Shown here: piece by piece, positions 35,643-45,197 of the stretch
Layout of the letters: each line of letters begins with the position of its first letter
How positions within the stretch are numbered: position 1 is the first letter of the stretch
DNA from: Planctomycetota bacterium
GTDB taxonomy: Bacteria > Planctomycetota > UBA1135 > UBA2386
Direction: 5' to 3'
NCBI GenBank assembly: GCA_016713175.1
Contig: JADJPQ010000002.1
Location: forward strand, 558,001 to 622,000
DNA: 64,000 bases
Made by a program: the position numbers and the translations under genes
Notes under the pieces: model-generated
What the model was told of the DNA's origin: nothing
Database searches by the model: none
The model's input: only the letters and a program-made list of their open reading frames with translations

Positions 35643-35651
35643 CTTTCCGAG
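35643..35651 (+). repeat. Target-site duplication of the IS, right copy
   Basis: CTTTCCGAG, identical to 33768-33776. The following stretch to 35921 (about 270 bp) shows no gene; it is the former upstream region of abiEi. Confidence 0.85.
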
Positions 35652-35921
35652 TGGCTTCGCATCGGTCAGGGGGTGGGTTGGTGGATCGCCGGGCGGGCTG
35701 ACATGCAGACGGGATCGGAGTCGACCGCCAGTCGCCTCGGCTTCGCCAGTTCCCGACTTGTAGCACCATATTCTGTCTAGCGCAAATGATTCGAGGACGC
35801 TGGGCTCGATGGTCGGCGGCCGCTCTGTCGCTCCACGTCACCACGACCCTCGCTGTTCGGCTTGGCGCAATCTGATACGGCCGTTGGCACGGCGCCCGCC
35901 GAACGGGGCCCCGAGGGGAAA

Positions 35922-36020
35922 TGGCGGGAGTGCATGGGAATCGAACCCACCGAGAGCCGCTCTAGGCGACCCTCCACAGGTTTTGAAGACCAGGCAGAAC
36001 ACCAGCTCTGATGCACTCCC
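35922..36020 (-). tRNA. selC: tRNA-Sec (anticodon TCA)
   Basis: A 99-nt RNA gene with encoded CCA. The acceptor stem has 8 bp (GGGAGTGC/GCACTCCC), the T stem 5 bp (GTGGG TTCGATT CCCAT), there is a long variable arm, and the anticodon loop CTTCAAA shows TCA. The 8+5 acceptor/T arrangement and G discriminator are diagnostic of bacterial tRNA-Sec, charged with serine then converted to selenocysteine by SelA. No selA, selB or selD is in the window. A weak -35 (TTGACC) lies upstream near 36065. Confidence 0.95.
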
Positions 36021-36260
36021 GAGCCGGACGCGGGGTGGGGAGCGTGCGCACCGAACGTGGGACGGTCAAGGACCTGGGAGCGATTCAGCGATTCGGGATC
36101 CCATACGGATCCCAGGCAACGTTGGTTCTCGTTCGCGGCACGCGCTCCGCGGTTGCCATCTGCCAATCTCGCTCAGCAGCTTCCTCGCGACGCAGTGCCC
36201 GTCGTCGCCGCTCGCCGTCGTCGAGGTCCCCGACGTCGTTGCGGGTCCATCAGATCGGCA

Positions 36261-36594
36261 CCCATCCCGGGCGATCTCGTCGACGATGCGACGCTTCCGC
36301 TGTTGCAGTTCGTTCCAACGCGCCGTCGACACCCTCATCCCGCCGACGATCACCTCGTGCGCGGTCAGGATGTCACCGCCGTACTCCCACACCGCCGCTC
36401 TGCCGAGGTCAGGTCATCGATCACCACAAGCACATCGAGATCCGAGTCCTTGTGCCCCTGACCACGAGCCCGCGAACCGAACAGCGCAGATCGCGATTCC
36501 TGGCGCCGAAGCGCCCGCGCAACCAAGCCGCAAGGTCCGCGAGCGCAGCCTGTTCCGCGACGCGGAATCTGGGCGGCAGCGCATTCGGCGCCAT
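36261..36594 (-). pseudogene. Decayed minimal nucleotidyltransferase (MNT)
   Basis: Three frames together give an MNT-type protein: MAPNALPPRFRVAEQAAL...LRGRFGARNRDL, then after a frameshift near 36484 LFGSRARGQGHKDSDLDVL (the GSxxxGxxxxDxD nucleotidyltransferase core), then after a second near 36390 VWEYGGDILTAHEVIVGGM...RKRRIVDEIARDG. Such proteins are the antitoxin partners of HEPN toxins; no HEPN gene is visible. Two frameshifts suggest genuine decay. The tail to about 36085 includes a short open stretch ending NVAWDPYGIPNR. Confidence 0.7.
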
Positions 36595-36636
36595 CGGCGA
36601 ACCGTACCGCGGTCGGCGGCCACCACACCGGCGCGA

Positions 36637-37242
36637 CTACGGCCGCTCCGTCACCGCCCGATCAACCGCCGGCGGCAACGACCGGCGTGCACCGCCGCCA
36701 CGTTCGCCGGCCAGCAGTTCGGCAATCGACGAATACGGATACACCACCGGCGGCTTGTCCTTCGCCAACCCACCGGTGTCCGCCGTCGGCCCGTACGTCG
36801 AATGCAGTTCCCGCCCCAGCATCCGCAACAACGCCGTCTGTTGCCCGCGGTGATGCGCAGTGTGCGCAATCCGCCGCACCATCACCCACGTTCGCGGCCG
36901 CCTGGTCTCGAAGAACGCCACCTCCGCCTCCCACCACGCCGCATCGCGCGCCGCCAGTTCCGCCAGCCGGAACTGCGCCGCCGCCGCGTAGTGCTCGAGG
37001 AACGCGAGTCTCGTCACCGCCGCCGGCAACGGTTCGCCCGGTGCCGTGATGCCGAGCATCGACGCAAACCAACCGTTCTCGCTGACGCACTGATGCACCA
37101 TGTGCTCGCGCAGCGTGCGCCCCCGGCGGTCGCCGGCGCGCGGCCGGTGGTCGAGGTCGGCGTCGTCCACCATGGCCCAGACCGACAGGACCTTCAGGAT
37201 CTCGGTGGCGTACGTGTCGACCAGGAACGTGTAGCGGCTCAT
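36637..37242 (-). CDS. DinB superfamily protein
   Basis: A protein of 201 residues with a four-helix DinB-like bundle: LREHMVHQCVSENGWFASML with the first metal-binding histidine, and MVRRIAHTAHHRGQQTALLRMLG with the second pair (HxxHHRGQ). DinB-fold proteins are metal-dependent thiol transferases or hydrolases; substrate unknown. A -10-like TAGCGT lies 12 nt before the ATG. Confidence 0.8.
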   Translation of the reverse strand: MSRYTFLVDTYATEILKVLSVWAMVDDADLDHRPRAGDRRGRTLREHMVHQCVSENGWFASMLGITAPGEPLPAAVTRLAFLEHYAAAAQFRLAELAARDAAWWEAEVAFFETRRPRTWVMVRRIAHTAHHRGQQTALLRMLGRELHSTYGPTADTGGLAKDKPPVVYPYSSIAELLAGERGGGARRSLPPAVDRAVTERP

Positions 37243-37301
37243 CGCGGGCTGGCCACGCTACCCGGTTTCGGCGTCTCGCCAAACCGCGGAACCGCGGGCG
37301 C

Positions 37302-39729
37302 TCATGGGCAGACGATCACCTCGATCCCGTTGCTGGCGGCGAACGCGACACCGTCGAACACCGCCGCCTGCGCGAACGCCCGATGACCGGCCAGCGCGGG
37401 CAACGGCGGCACGGTGACCGCGACACCGGCCTGCCCCGAGCCATCGAGCACGATCGCTTGCGTCAGCGCCGCCGGATCGAGACCGACCAGTGCCGTGATC
37501 GTCGTCCCCGGCACGGCGAAGTGCGCCGCGCCAGGCGACAACACCAACAGACCGGGCAACGCGGGCTGCCCGCCGCCGACGTCGAGCAGGAACGTCGAGC
37601 CGACGGCTGGCGAGCCGGAGACCTGCAGGGTCAACGTGTGGCTGGCGAACGCCTGCGCGGAATACGCACGCACACCGCAGCCAGGCGGCGCGTTCAACGC
37701 CGCCGGCGTGGGATCTGGCAGCGTCACCCACGGCAAGCCACCATCGAACAACCGACCGGTCGCAAGGTCCGGCAACTGCGGTCCGAACGTGAATTCGTCC
37801 AGCAACGTCACGCCATCGGCGGCAAACAACGCAACCGACTCGCCGGCCGCCGACAACTTGAAGTTCGCGTGCAGCGGTCCCTGCAGGCCGTCTTCGTCGC
37901 ACCAGATCAACAGCGTGCCATTGGCTTGAACCGTCGTGCCGGCCGGCAGCGTGAACTTCGTCGGATTCAGCAGATCGTCCGTCAGATGCATGCCACCGAT
38001 CGCAATCGGCGCGGCGGTCGCATTGTGCAATTCGACATAGTCCTCCCACTCCCCGGCGGGATCCTGGATCACCGTGTTGTTGACCGCCAGGAACTCATTG
38101 ATCCGGATCGGCCCGGTCCCCGGCGGATACGGCAACTGCACGGGCAACGGCGCCGATTCCGCGGCCCGCGGCGAGAACGTCAACGAACCAGCGGCGGTCG
38201 CCGACGCGGCGCCAACGTAGTACTCGACCCGCGAACCCGCCGGATACGCCGGCAGCGCCGCGCCGAACACGCCATCGCCGGCCGCGCCATCCTGGTGCAT
38301 GCCATCGTCGAACATGGTCGTCGCGGCGAACGCGCCGACTGCCCGCGACCACAACGTCACCGCCCCGACCGGCGCCGACGGCCCGGCGACCCGTGCCGTC
38401 ACGTGGACCGTCGCGCCGACCGGCGGGGGCGACGGGAGGTGCACGACCTGATCGACCACCGGCGCCGGCTGCGCCACTTCGGCATGGCCGAGCAGGTAGG
38501 TCCGCCGTTGCTCGATCAACGGCTGCAGGCCGGAGACCGACGACGAGCCGATCACGTAGCTGGCGGTCACGTTCGACGTGAACGCCGCGGTCGGGTACAG
38601 CTTCTTGGTGTCGGCCGCGACCTCGCTGGCGATCAGGTTCTGGTACGCCGCGATCCGCGGCTGCAGCAGCGGCCAAGAGAACACCTGGTCGAGCAGCGTC
38701 CGGACGTGCGCCAGATAGCGCTGCCGCAGCGCCGGCACCGCCCACAACCGGCTCAGCAACGGCCGCCCGGTGTTGGTGGCGTTGAAGAACAGGTTCCAGC
38801 TGGCGCGCGCCGCGGTGCTCGACCCGGCCAGGGTCGAGGATCCGAGCGGCAGGTTCATGCCCCAAGGGATCGTCTGCAGCCGATCGTGGAACACGTCGTG
38901 ATAGACGTAGTAGTTGTGCCCGGTCAGCACATAGCTGTCCGGGTTCACGAACGCGATCTGCGCCGCCGCCATCCACAGCGCTGCGTCGACCGCCAGCCGC
39001 GGTTGCAACGTTGCCTCGAGCGTGCCGAGTGGCCCGTTGTTCAATGCCCCGCAGGCGGCAATCAGCGGCGCCCACGGATCGGTCAGTTCGGGCGTCTTCA
39101 GGTCGTAGTTGTTGTCGTAGTCGGTACCGGCACTGCCGAGCCACGTCAGCGACGAACCGTTCGGCAGCGCCCCCGGCAGCAGCGCATCGGCTTCCAGCCG
39201 GGCCCCGTCCTCGTCGACGAACCACTGGCGCATCATGTCCTTGTTGATCTGCTGGACGTTGACGTAGACCCCCCAGTTCTCGCCGTTGACGCGCAGCACG
39301 ACGAAGTTGGCCTTGCCGGCCACCATGAACTGCCGGAACACCGAATAGCTGAGCACCTCGCGGACGAACGTCGGATCGCGATAGCCGTTGTTCAGGTTCA
39401 GCGACTTGTAGCCGAGCAGGCGTTGGCCGGGCACGAACGCATCCATCGAGATGCCGAACGGCTTCTTCTGCGACGTGCCGATGAACGCGTACGAGGACTG
39501 GCCGCGGAAGTGCACGCCGACGTTGCGGTAGACGACGCCGTCGACGGTCAGGTCGGCGGCCAGTTCGATGCCGGTGTTGTAGTTCTGCTGCAGCAGCGTG
39601 TACCAGTTGGCTGGCGCGAACGTCAGGTCCAGCGTTCGCAGGACGGTCTCGTCATACAGGTCCTGCGCGACCAGCGGATTGCTGATGGCGGCAGTCAGCA
39701 ACGTAGCCAGCAGGCGGGGAGTGGTTCAT
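37302..39729 (-). CDS. Secreted CotH-kinase/lamin-tail-domain protein (frameshift at start)
   Basis: About 808 residues. The N-terminal 350 residues are a CotH spore-coat-kinase-like domain (GVHFRGQSSYAF, YKSLNLNNGYRDPTFVREVL, NWGVYVNVQQINKDMM). A linker with PVGAVTLWSR follows, then a lamin-tail domain (IRINEFLAVNNTVIQDPAGE, DYVELHNATAAPI) near residue 530, and finally the shared C-terminal beta module ending ASNGIEVIVCP. The open frame has only a TTG at 39701, but ATG 39729 with GAGG upstream lies one base out of frame; deleting one A gives MTTPRLLATLLTAAISNPLVAQ, a good signal peptide. So a single-base error or mutation sits near 39725. Confidence 0.8.
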
Positions 39730-39844
39730 CGGATCCTCGTTACGCCCGGGGCCAGGGCAGCCCTCACACCGTACCCTGGCGACCGGTCGATGCAGCCGGC
39801 GGCTGCAACATGTCTGCAAGGCGTCTCCGTTCCGCCCGCTCGCG

Positions 39845-40010
39845 CTACCGGCCGCCTCCGGGGCTCATCCGTCCGGCGAGCGCCAGCACCGTTGCCGCCT
39901 TGGCATCCGACTCGGCGATCGGCGACGCCGCCGCGTGGTCCCAGGCGTGCTTGCCCGACTCCTGCAGGAAGTACGGATCGCCCGCTTTCGCCGTGCTGAA
40001 CGCGCCAGCG
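39845..40010 (-). pseudogene. Possible remnant of an ankyrin-like protein
   Basis: In the 406-bp gap before the kinase gene, the minus strand encodes AGDPYFLQESGKHAWDHAAA and SDAKAATVLALAGRM, which resembles the end of an ankyrin-type repeat protein. There is no plausible start or N-terminal part, so it is at best a gene fragment. Confidence 0.25.
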
Positions 40011-40135
40011 CCGGGCTGACCGCCCCGAGGATCGCGCCTGCCTGCACCGGCGAACCGACGATCTTCGACCGCGAGAACGGCGCCGGCCCGTGCGGCCCAA
40101 GGCGGCATTCGCTACGGTGCCCCGCGCCCGTCCCG

Positions 40136-42979
40136 ATGACCGCCCCCTCCCACACCCGGCTGCGCCAACTGTTCGACCAGGCTTTCGAACTGCCGGCCGC
40201 CGCCCGCGACGCGTTCCTCAGCAGCGCCTGTGCCGGCGACGACAGCCTGCAACGGCGACTCGAAGCGATGCTGGCGGCAGCGGACGATCAACGCTTCCTC
40301 GCCGAACCGACCGCCGCCCCGGCCGCCAACCCCGGGCCGACCACCACGACCGACGACACCGGCACCCAGATCGGCCCCTACCGGCTCCTGCAGAAGCTCG
40401 GCGAAGGCGGCTTCGGCGCCGTGTTCCTCGCCGAACAGAACGAACCCGTCCACCGCCGCGTCGCGCTGAAGCTGATCAAGGTCGGCATGGACACGCGCCA
40501 GTTCGTCGCCCGTTTCGAACAGGAACGGCAGGCGCTGGCGATGATGGATCACCCCAACATCGCGCGCGTGCTCGACGCTGGCGCCACCGACACCGGCCGC
40601 CCGTTCTTCGTGATGGACCTGGTCAAGGGCCAGCCGATCGTCGACTACTGCGACCACAATCACCTGACGATCCCGGAGCGGCTCGCATTGTTCGAACAGG
40701 TCTGCGCCGCCGTCCAGCACGCGCACGGCAAGGGCATCATCCACCGCGACCTGAAGCCATCCAATGTCCTCGTCGGCACCCAGGACGGCGCCCCGGTCGC
40801 CAAGGTCATCGACTTCGGCATCGCCAAGGCCACGCAGCAGAAGCTGACCGACAAGACCCTGTTCACCGAACATCAGCAGGTCATCGGCACGCTGCAGTAC
40901 ATGAGCCCGGAACAGGCCGAGGGCTCGCCCGACATCGACACCCGGACCGACATCTGGTCGCTCGGCGTATTGCTGTATGAACTGCTGACCGGCAGCACGC
41001 CGTTCGATGGCAGCACGACCGATCGCGGCGTGCTCGGCGAACTGCACCGCGCGATCCGCGAAGTCGATCCGCCGCGGCCGTCGACGCGCCTGTCGGCGTC
41101 GCGCGAACGGCTGCCGACGCTGGCGGCGCAACGCCGGGTCGAGCCCCGACGGCTCGGCATGCTGCTGCGCGGCGAACTCGACTGGATCGTCATGAAGGCG
41201 CTCGAGAAGGACCGCGTGCGCCGTTACGAGACCGCCAACAGCATGGCCGCCGACATCCGGCGGTTCCTGACCGGCGAGGCGGTGCTCGCGGCGCCGCCGG
41301 GTGCCGGCTACCGGTTGCGCAAGTTCGTCCGGCGCAACCGGGCCCTGGTGCTGGCGACCGCGGCGACGGCTGCCGCGCTGCTCGCCGGCGTGATCGGCTT
41401 TGCCTGGCAGGCACACGTTGCCGCCGACGAGCGCGATCGAGCCGTGCTGGCACAGAGGGCCGAGGCCGAGCAGCGGAGCTTCGCCGAGGCCAGCGCCAGG
41501 GCCGAGAGCAAAGCCCGACGCCAGGCCGAGGCGGTCAAGGATTTCGTGACCCGCGCGCTGCAGGCCGCCGATCCGCACAAGGGCGGCACCGATGGCCTGA
41601 CCGTGGCCGCGGCGATGCGCCAGGCGAAGACCCTGCTGACCGACAGTGCATTTGCGGAGCAGCCGGAGGTGGCCGCCGAATTGCTCGAGGTCATTGCCGA
41701 AATCCTGGCCAATCAGGGGCATCCCGACGAGGCCCTGCCGTTGGCCGAACGTTCGCTCGCCCTGATCCGGGGGATCCACGACGGCGACCACCCCGAGGTG
41801 GCGCGCAGTCTGCGGACGCTCGGCTTCCTGCAAGCCGAGTTGGGCCGGCACGAACCGGCCGAACAGACCCAGCGGCAGGCGCTGGCGATGCTGCAACGAC
41901 TGCACCCCGGCGACCACGACGAGATCGTCACGGTGTGGTCGAACCTGGCAACGACATACCTGGCGCGGGATCGGGCGGCCGAAGCCGTTCCCCTGCTGCG
42001 TTCCGCGGTCGCGATGGCCCGGCGGCTGCACCCACAGGAGAACGCCGAACTCGCGGGCAACCTGACCAATCTGGCGACCGCGCTCGCCGCCACCGGCCAG
42101 ATCGAGGAGGCCGAACGGCTGTTCCGCCAGGCGCTGGACTTGCTCGGTCGCACGCTGCCCGGCGATCACCCGCACCGGACCGCGCTGCTCAACAATCTCG
42201 GTCACATGCTGTGGGCCAATGGCCGGCCGGCCGACGCCGAACCGTTGTTCGAAGAGGCCTTGGCGTGCAATCGCCGCCTGTACGCCGGCGATCACCCGGA
42301 AACGGCGATCGCGATGGCCAATCTGGCGGCGGCGCTGGAAGCGCAGGACGATCCAGCTGCGGCCGAGCCATTTCGCGTCGAAGCGCTGCGGATGCTCGAG
42401 GCGGTGTACCCAAAGCCACATCCGACCAAGCTCAACGCGCTGATCTCGCTCGCGGAATTGCTGGAGACGCAGCGGCGATGGGCGGATGCCGTGGCGCCGC
42501 GCGAACAGGCGCTCGCGATCGCGCGCGGGCTGGGCGACCAGATGGAAGTCGCCTTGGCCCTGTTCCAGCTCGGTGATCTGCTCTGGAAGGTGGGCCGCTT
42601 CGCCGACGCCGAACCGCTGCTGGTGGAGGCCGTGACCGCGCGGCAGCGCATCGAGGGCGGCGACCACGGCGACATCGTGTCGGCGAACGTCATGCTGGGA
42701 CGGACGCGGCTCGAACTCGGGCAGTTCGCCGGCGCCGAGGCCGCGTTCGGCGAGGCGCTGGCGATGCGGGCGCGTTTGCAGCCCGGCCCCTGTGCCCTGG
42801 TCGCCCGGATGCACTGGTTTCTCGGCACGGCGCAGTTGCGCGGCGGCAACGCGGAAAAGGCGCGGGCCGAACTGCAGGCGGCGGTCGACATGGGGACTGC
42901 GACGCTGCCCGCGGACAGTGCCCAGCTCGATGACTATCGCAGTTCGCTGGCGGAGTGCCTGCGGGCACTCGGTGGCTGA
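40136..42979 (+). CDS. Ser/Thr protein kinase with TPR tail
   Basis: A protein of 947 residues. Kinase domain at ~75-365: GEGGFGAVFLAEQ, VALKLIK, IIHRDLKPSNVLV, VIDFGIAKATQQ and MSPEQAEGSPDIDTRTDIW. A single membrane helix (LVLATAATAAALLAGVIGFA) near 400-420 is followed by a coiled coil and about eight TPR repeats (e.g. NLATTYLARDRAAEAVPLLR, LLNNLGHMLWANGRPADAEP), probably outside the cytosol. This is the typical planctomycete kinase-TPR architecture. ATG 40136 is preferred over the longer frame because TACGGT lies 17 nt before it. Confidence 0.9.
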   Translation: MTAPSHTRLRQLFDQAFELPAAARDAFLSSACAGDDSLQRRLEAMLAAADDQRFLAEPTAAPAANPGPTTTTDDTGTQIGPYRLLQKLGEGGFGAVFLAEQNEPVHRRVALKLIKVGMDTRQFVARFEQERQALAMMDHPNIARVLDAGATDTGRPFFVMDLVKGQPIVDYCDHNHLTIPERLALFEQVCAAVQHAHGKGIIHRDLKPSNVLVGTQDGAPVAKVIDFGIAKATQQKLTDKTLFTEHQQVIGTLQYMSPEQAEGSPDIDTRTDIWSLGVLLYELLTGSTPFDGSTTDRGVLGELHRAIREVDPPRPSTRLSASRERLPTLAAQRRVEPRRLGMLLRGELDWIVMKALEKDRVRRYETANSMAADIRRFLTGEAVLAAPPGAGYRLRKFVRRNRALVLATAATAAALLAGVIGFAWQAHVAADERDRAVLAQRAEAEQRSFAEASARAESKARRQAEAVKDFVTRALQAADPHKGGTDGLTVAAAMRQAKTLLTDSAFAEQPEVAAELLEVIAEILANQGHPDEALPLAERSLALIRGIHDGDHPEVARSLRTLGFLQAELGRHEPAEQTQRQALAMLQRLHPGDHDEIVTVWSNLATTYLARDRAAEAVPLLRSAVAMARRLHPQENAELAGNLTNLATALAATGQIEEAERLFRQALDLLGRTLPGDHPHRTALLNNLGHMLWANGRPADAEPLFEEALACNRRLYAGDHPETAIAMANLAAALEAQDDPAAAEPFRVEALRMLEAVYPKPHPTKLNALISLAELLETQRRWADAVAPREQALAIARGLGDQMEVALALFQLGDLLWKVGRFADAEPLLVEAVTARQRIEGGDHGDIVSANVMLGRTRLELGQFAGAEAAFGEALAMRARLQPGPCALVARMHWFLGTAQLRGGNAEKARAELQAAVDMGTATLPADSAQLDDYRSSLAECLRALGG

Positions 42980-43040
42980 CGCCGCGATTCCAGCCGCTGT
43001 ATTGGCAAGAGGCGCCGCATGTACTGGGCTCGGACGGCAC

Positions 43041-43565
43041 CTACCATCGTTCCCGTTCCCGCAGTCGAGTCACATGCGCCACGTGGTGAGCGCCGTGCCA
43101 CGCATACATGCCCACCATCGCCGCCAACGTGTGCTTGCCGGACACGGGATGCACGTACTCGCGTTGGAAGTCCGCCTCGCTCGCCGCACGCAGGACCGCC
43201 ACCCACCGTTCGTGCACGCACTCGAGCAGCGTCAACGTCGTCGCGATCGGCACCAGCTTCGTGTCCGCCAGCAACGCCCAGCCCTCCTCGTCGTACGGCT
43301 TGATCATCGGCACTGCCTCGGTGAGCGCCAGCTTGGTGCGTACGTAGGCGTTGATGTGGCTGTCCGGAACATGATGGGTCACCTGCCGCACCGTCCACCC
43401 GCCCGGGCGATACGGCGTATCGAGTTGGCGCTCGGTCAGGCCCTGCACCGCGCGCCGAAGTTCGCCCGGCGTCGCGGCGATCGTGTCGATCCACTGCGTG
43501 CGTTGCGCCGCCGAGCCGGTCGCCGGCATCGCGAACTTGCCGATGGGATAGCTGAGATCGGTCAT
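43041..43565 (-). CDS. YfiT/DinB-family putative metal-dependent hydrolase
   Basis: A protein of 174 residues matching YfiT of Bacillus throughout: LSYPIGKF, LDTPYRPGGWTVRQVTHHV, DSHINAYVRTKLALTE, PMIKPYDEEGW and a late YAWHGAHHVAHV with the metal-binding histidines. YfiT-like proteins bind Ni/Zn and belong to the bacillithiol/mycothiol transferase-related DinB clan. TAGTGT 6 nt before the ATG predicts a leaderless mRNA. Confidence 0.88.
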   Translation of the reverse strand: MTDLSYPIGKFAMPATGSAAQRTQWIDTIAATPGELRRAVQGLTERQLDTPYRPGGWTVRQVTHHVPDSHINAYVRTKLALTEAVPMIKPYDEEGWALLADTKLVPIATTLTLLECVHERWVAVLRAASEADFQREYVHPVSGKHTLAAMVGMYAWHGAHHVAHVTRLRERERW

Positions 43566-44128
43566 CCGCGAACACTACGCCGCCTCGGGTTGCCCGCCGA
43601 CACCCGTTCTTCCCGGCTCCGCGCGCGACCGCAGCAGGGCGATACGGCGACCACACATCCACAAACGGGCTCTCCGAGAGTCGGGATGGTCGCCGACGCC
43701 GAGACCGCGGCAGCGCGACACTGCCGGCGGAGAGCGACAGATTGCGACCGTCGCGATCCGCTGACCGGGTGCGTGCGGGCGCTGGGCGGTGACCTCCGGT
43801 GTCCGCCGCAGCGCGCCTCAGCGGTCGTAGAGCACGACTTTCATCGCCGCACATCCGTAAGAACGGGAAGGTCCGGGCGACCGAACGGAAAAAGCCACAT
43901 GGGTCCGCCGCGCGATGGCCGGCTGAGCGCGCAGTGATCGGCGGCGAGTTGGCTCAGTGCCGCCGTGATTGCCATTGCTCGGCGCCACACCGTTGCGCGC
44001 GGAACAGCCCTCGCTGATACCCAGGTCATCGGGTGCGCAACCCCAGGTCCGCCAGAGCCCAAGATCGGCGGAGCCTCAGCCATACGACATCATCCTCGCG
44101 CGCGACTCATTCGGGCACCGCGGTAGCC
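43566..44128. other. Intergenic region without a recognised gene
   Basis: About 560 bp with no credible ORF. The plus strand near 43764-43796 reads LTGCVRALGG-stop, closely resembling the last codons of the kinase-TPR gene (LAECLRALGG-stop at 42950-42979), so part of this may be the eroded tail of a duplicated copy. The first 12 bp hold the yfiT-like promoter. Confidence 0.4.
43572..43577 (-). promoter_or_regulatory. -10 box TAGTGT, 6 nt before start codon
   Basis: On the minus strand TAGTGT ends 6 nt before ATG 43565, matching the leaderless pattern. Confidence 0.55.
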
Positions 44129-45049
44129 TCAGCAACCCGGCAACGGCGTGCCGACGACCTGCACTGCGCTGCCGTCCGGCAACCGCAACACCGTTCCCGC
44201 TGCCTGGAAGTCCTTGGGCAGATAACCGAAGCCGAGCCGGAACCCGCGCTCCGCCAGCCGCACCGCCGCCATCACCCGCCCGACCGGAACATCGTCCTCC
44301 GGCTCGTGCAGCGGCGTCGGCGCCGTGATCGCCGGACCATCCGCCAGATGCAGCAGGCACAACCGCCGATTCACGTGCCCGTAGGTGTGGATCCGCGCGA
44401 CGATCTCCTGCCCGGTGTAGCAGCCCTTGGTCGTCGAACAGTGATCGTCGAGATCGGCCTCGAGCGCCAAGGTCGTCGGTTCGGTGTCGACACCGACGCG
44501 GACGAAACCCGCCAGCATCCGCACCGCCTCCGCGAGTTCCCCGGTCGGTTCGGTGCCGCCAAACTCCGCCGGCAACTGCGGCGTCGCCGCATGCACGCGC
44601 AACCAGCGCACGCTGCGACGCGCGATGGCGAACCTCACGGTCTCGGCGCCGGCCAGCAGTTCGTTGTCGCTCACAGAGCCCGCCGGCCACGCGCCCCCGA
44701 TCCAGTCGGCGCACGTCCACGCCTGCCGCACGAAGGTCAGCTTCTCGTTGAAGTGGTAGCGCTCCAACCACGCCAGCAGCCGCTCGACCTGTTCGCTCTG
44801 CACCTCGAGCCAGAACGCATCGACAGCTCGACCGACGTAGCAGGTCATCTGCACCTTGCCCTTGGCGTCCAGGAACGCCGCCGGCCGGCACTCGTGGACC
44901 GCCATCCCGACCACATCCTGTGAGCACAGCCGCTGCAGGAAGTCCGGCGCATCGGGACCAGCCAGCTTGACCAACGAGAACGGCGCCGCCGCTCGTCGCC
45001 ATGGCCGAGCGGTCAGCAGTTCGTTGACCAGGGAGTCGTAAGTCACCAT
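44129..45049 (-). CDS. ygfZ: YgfZ/GcvT-like folate-binding protein
   Basis: A protein of 306 residues with the YgfZ signature KGCYTGQEIVARIHTYGHVN near residue 200, including the essential cysteine, and an N-terminal GcvT-like fold (LQRLCSQDVVGM, AAFLDAKGKVQMTCYV). YgfZ/Iba57-type proteins support folate-dependent repair or assembly of Fe-S enzymes. It is divergent from the isc operon, so its position beside iscR is functionally fitting. Confidence 0.9.
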   Translation of the reverse strand: MVTYDSLVNELLTARPWRRAAAPFSLVKLAGPDAPDFLQRLCSQDVVGMAVHECRPAAFLDAKGKVQMTCYVGRAVDAFWLEVQSEQVERLLAWLERYHFNEKLTFVRQAWTCADWIGGAWPAGSVSDNELLAGAETVRFAIARRSVRWLRVHAATPQLPAEFGGTEPTGELAEAVRMLAGFVRVGVDTEPTTLALEADLDDHCSTTKGCYTGQEIVARIHTYGHVNRRLCLLHLADGPAITAPTPLHEPEDDVPVGRVMAAVRLAERGFRLGFGYLPKDFQAAGTVLRLPDGSAVQVVGTPLPGC

Positions 45050-45080
45050 GCCATCATCGGTTGGAGTTCAGGAATCGCGA

Positions 45081-45168
45081 CCGGGTCGCAAAAGGGCCTC
45101 AGGCCGGGGCTTTTTCTGGTCGATGCGCTTGAATGAGCCCCAATTCAGTCTACTTTTGCGCGACCCGG
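45081..45168. promoter_or_regulatory. iscR promoter flanked by inverted repeats
   Basis: A -35 TTGAAT (45129-45134), 16-bp spacer and -10 TACTTT (45151-45156) precede iscR, giving a ~35-nt leader. CCGGGTCGCAAAAG (45081-45094) is repeated inverted as CTTTTGCGCGACCCGG (45153-45168), covering the -10 and the start site. The left copy also sits in a GCGACC-G-GGTCGC palindrome. These are likely IscR sites for autoregulation. Confidence 0.6.
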
Positions 45169-45197
45169 CTGCCAGAGGCAAGGCCGGCAACATCGAC

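Noticed and set aside
45048..45197. An N-terminal extension of IscR
   Set aside because: The longer frame runs through the promoter and the inverted repeats, and the family begins at MLRISKKADYA.
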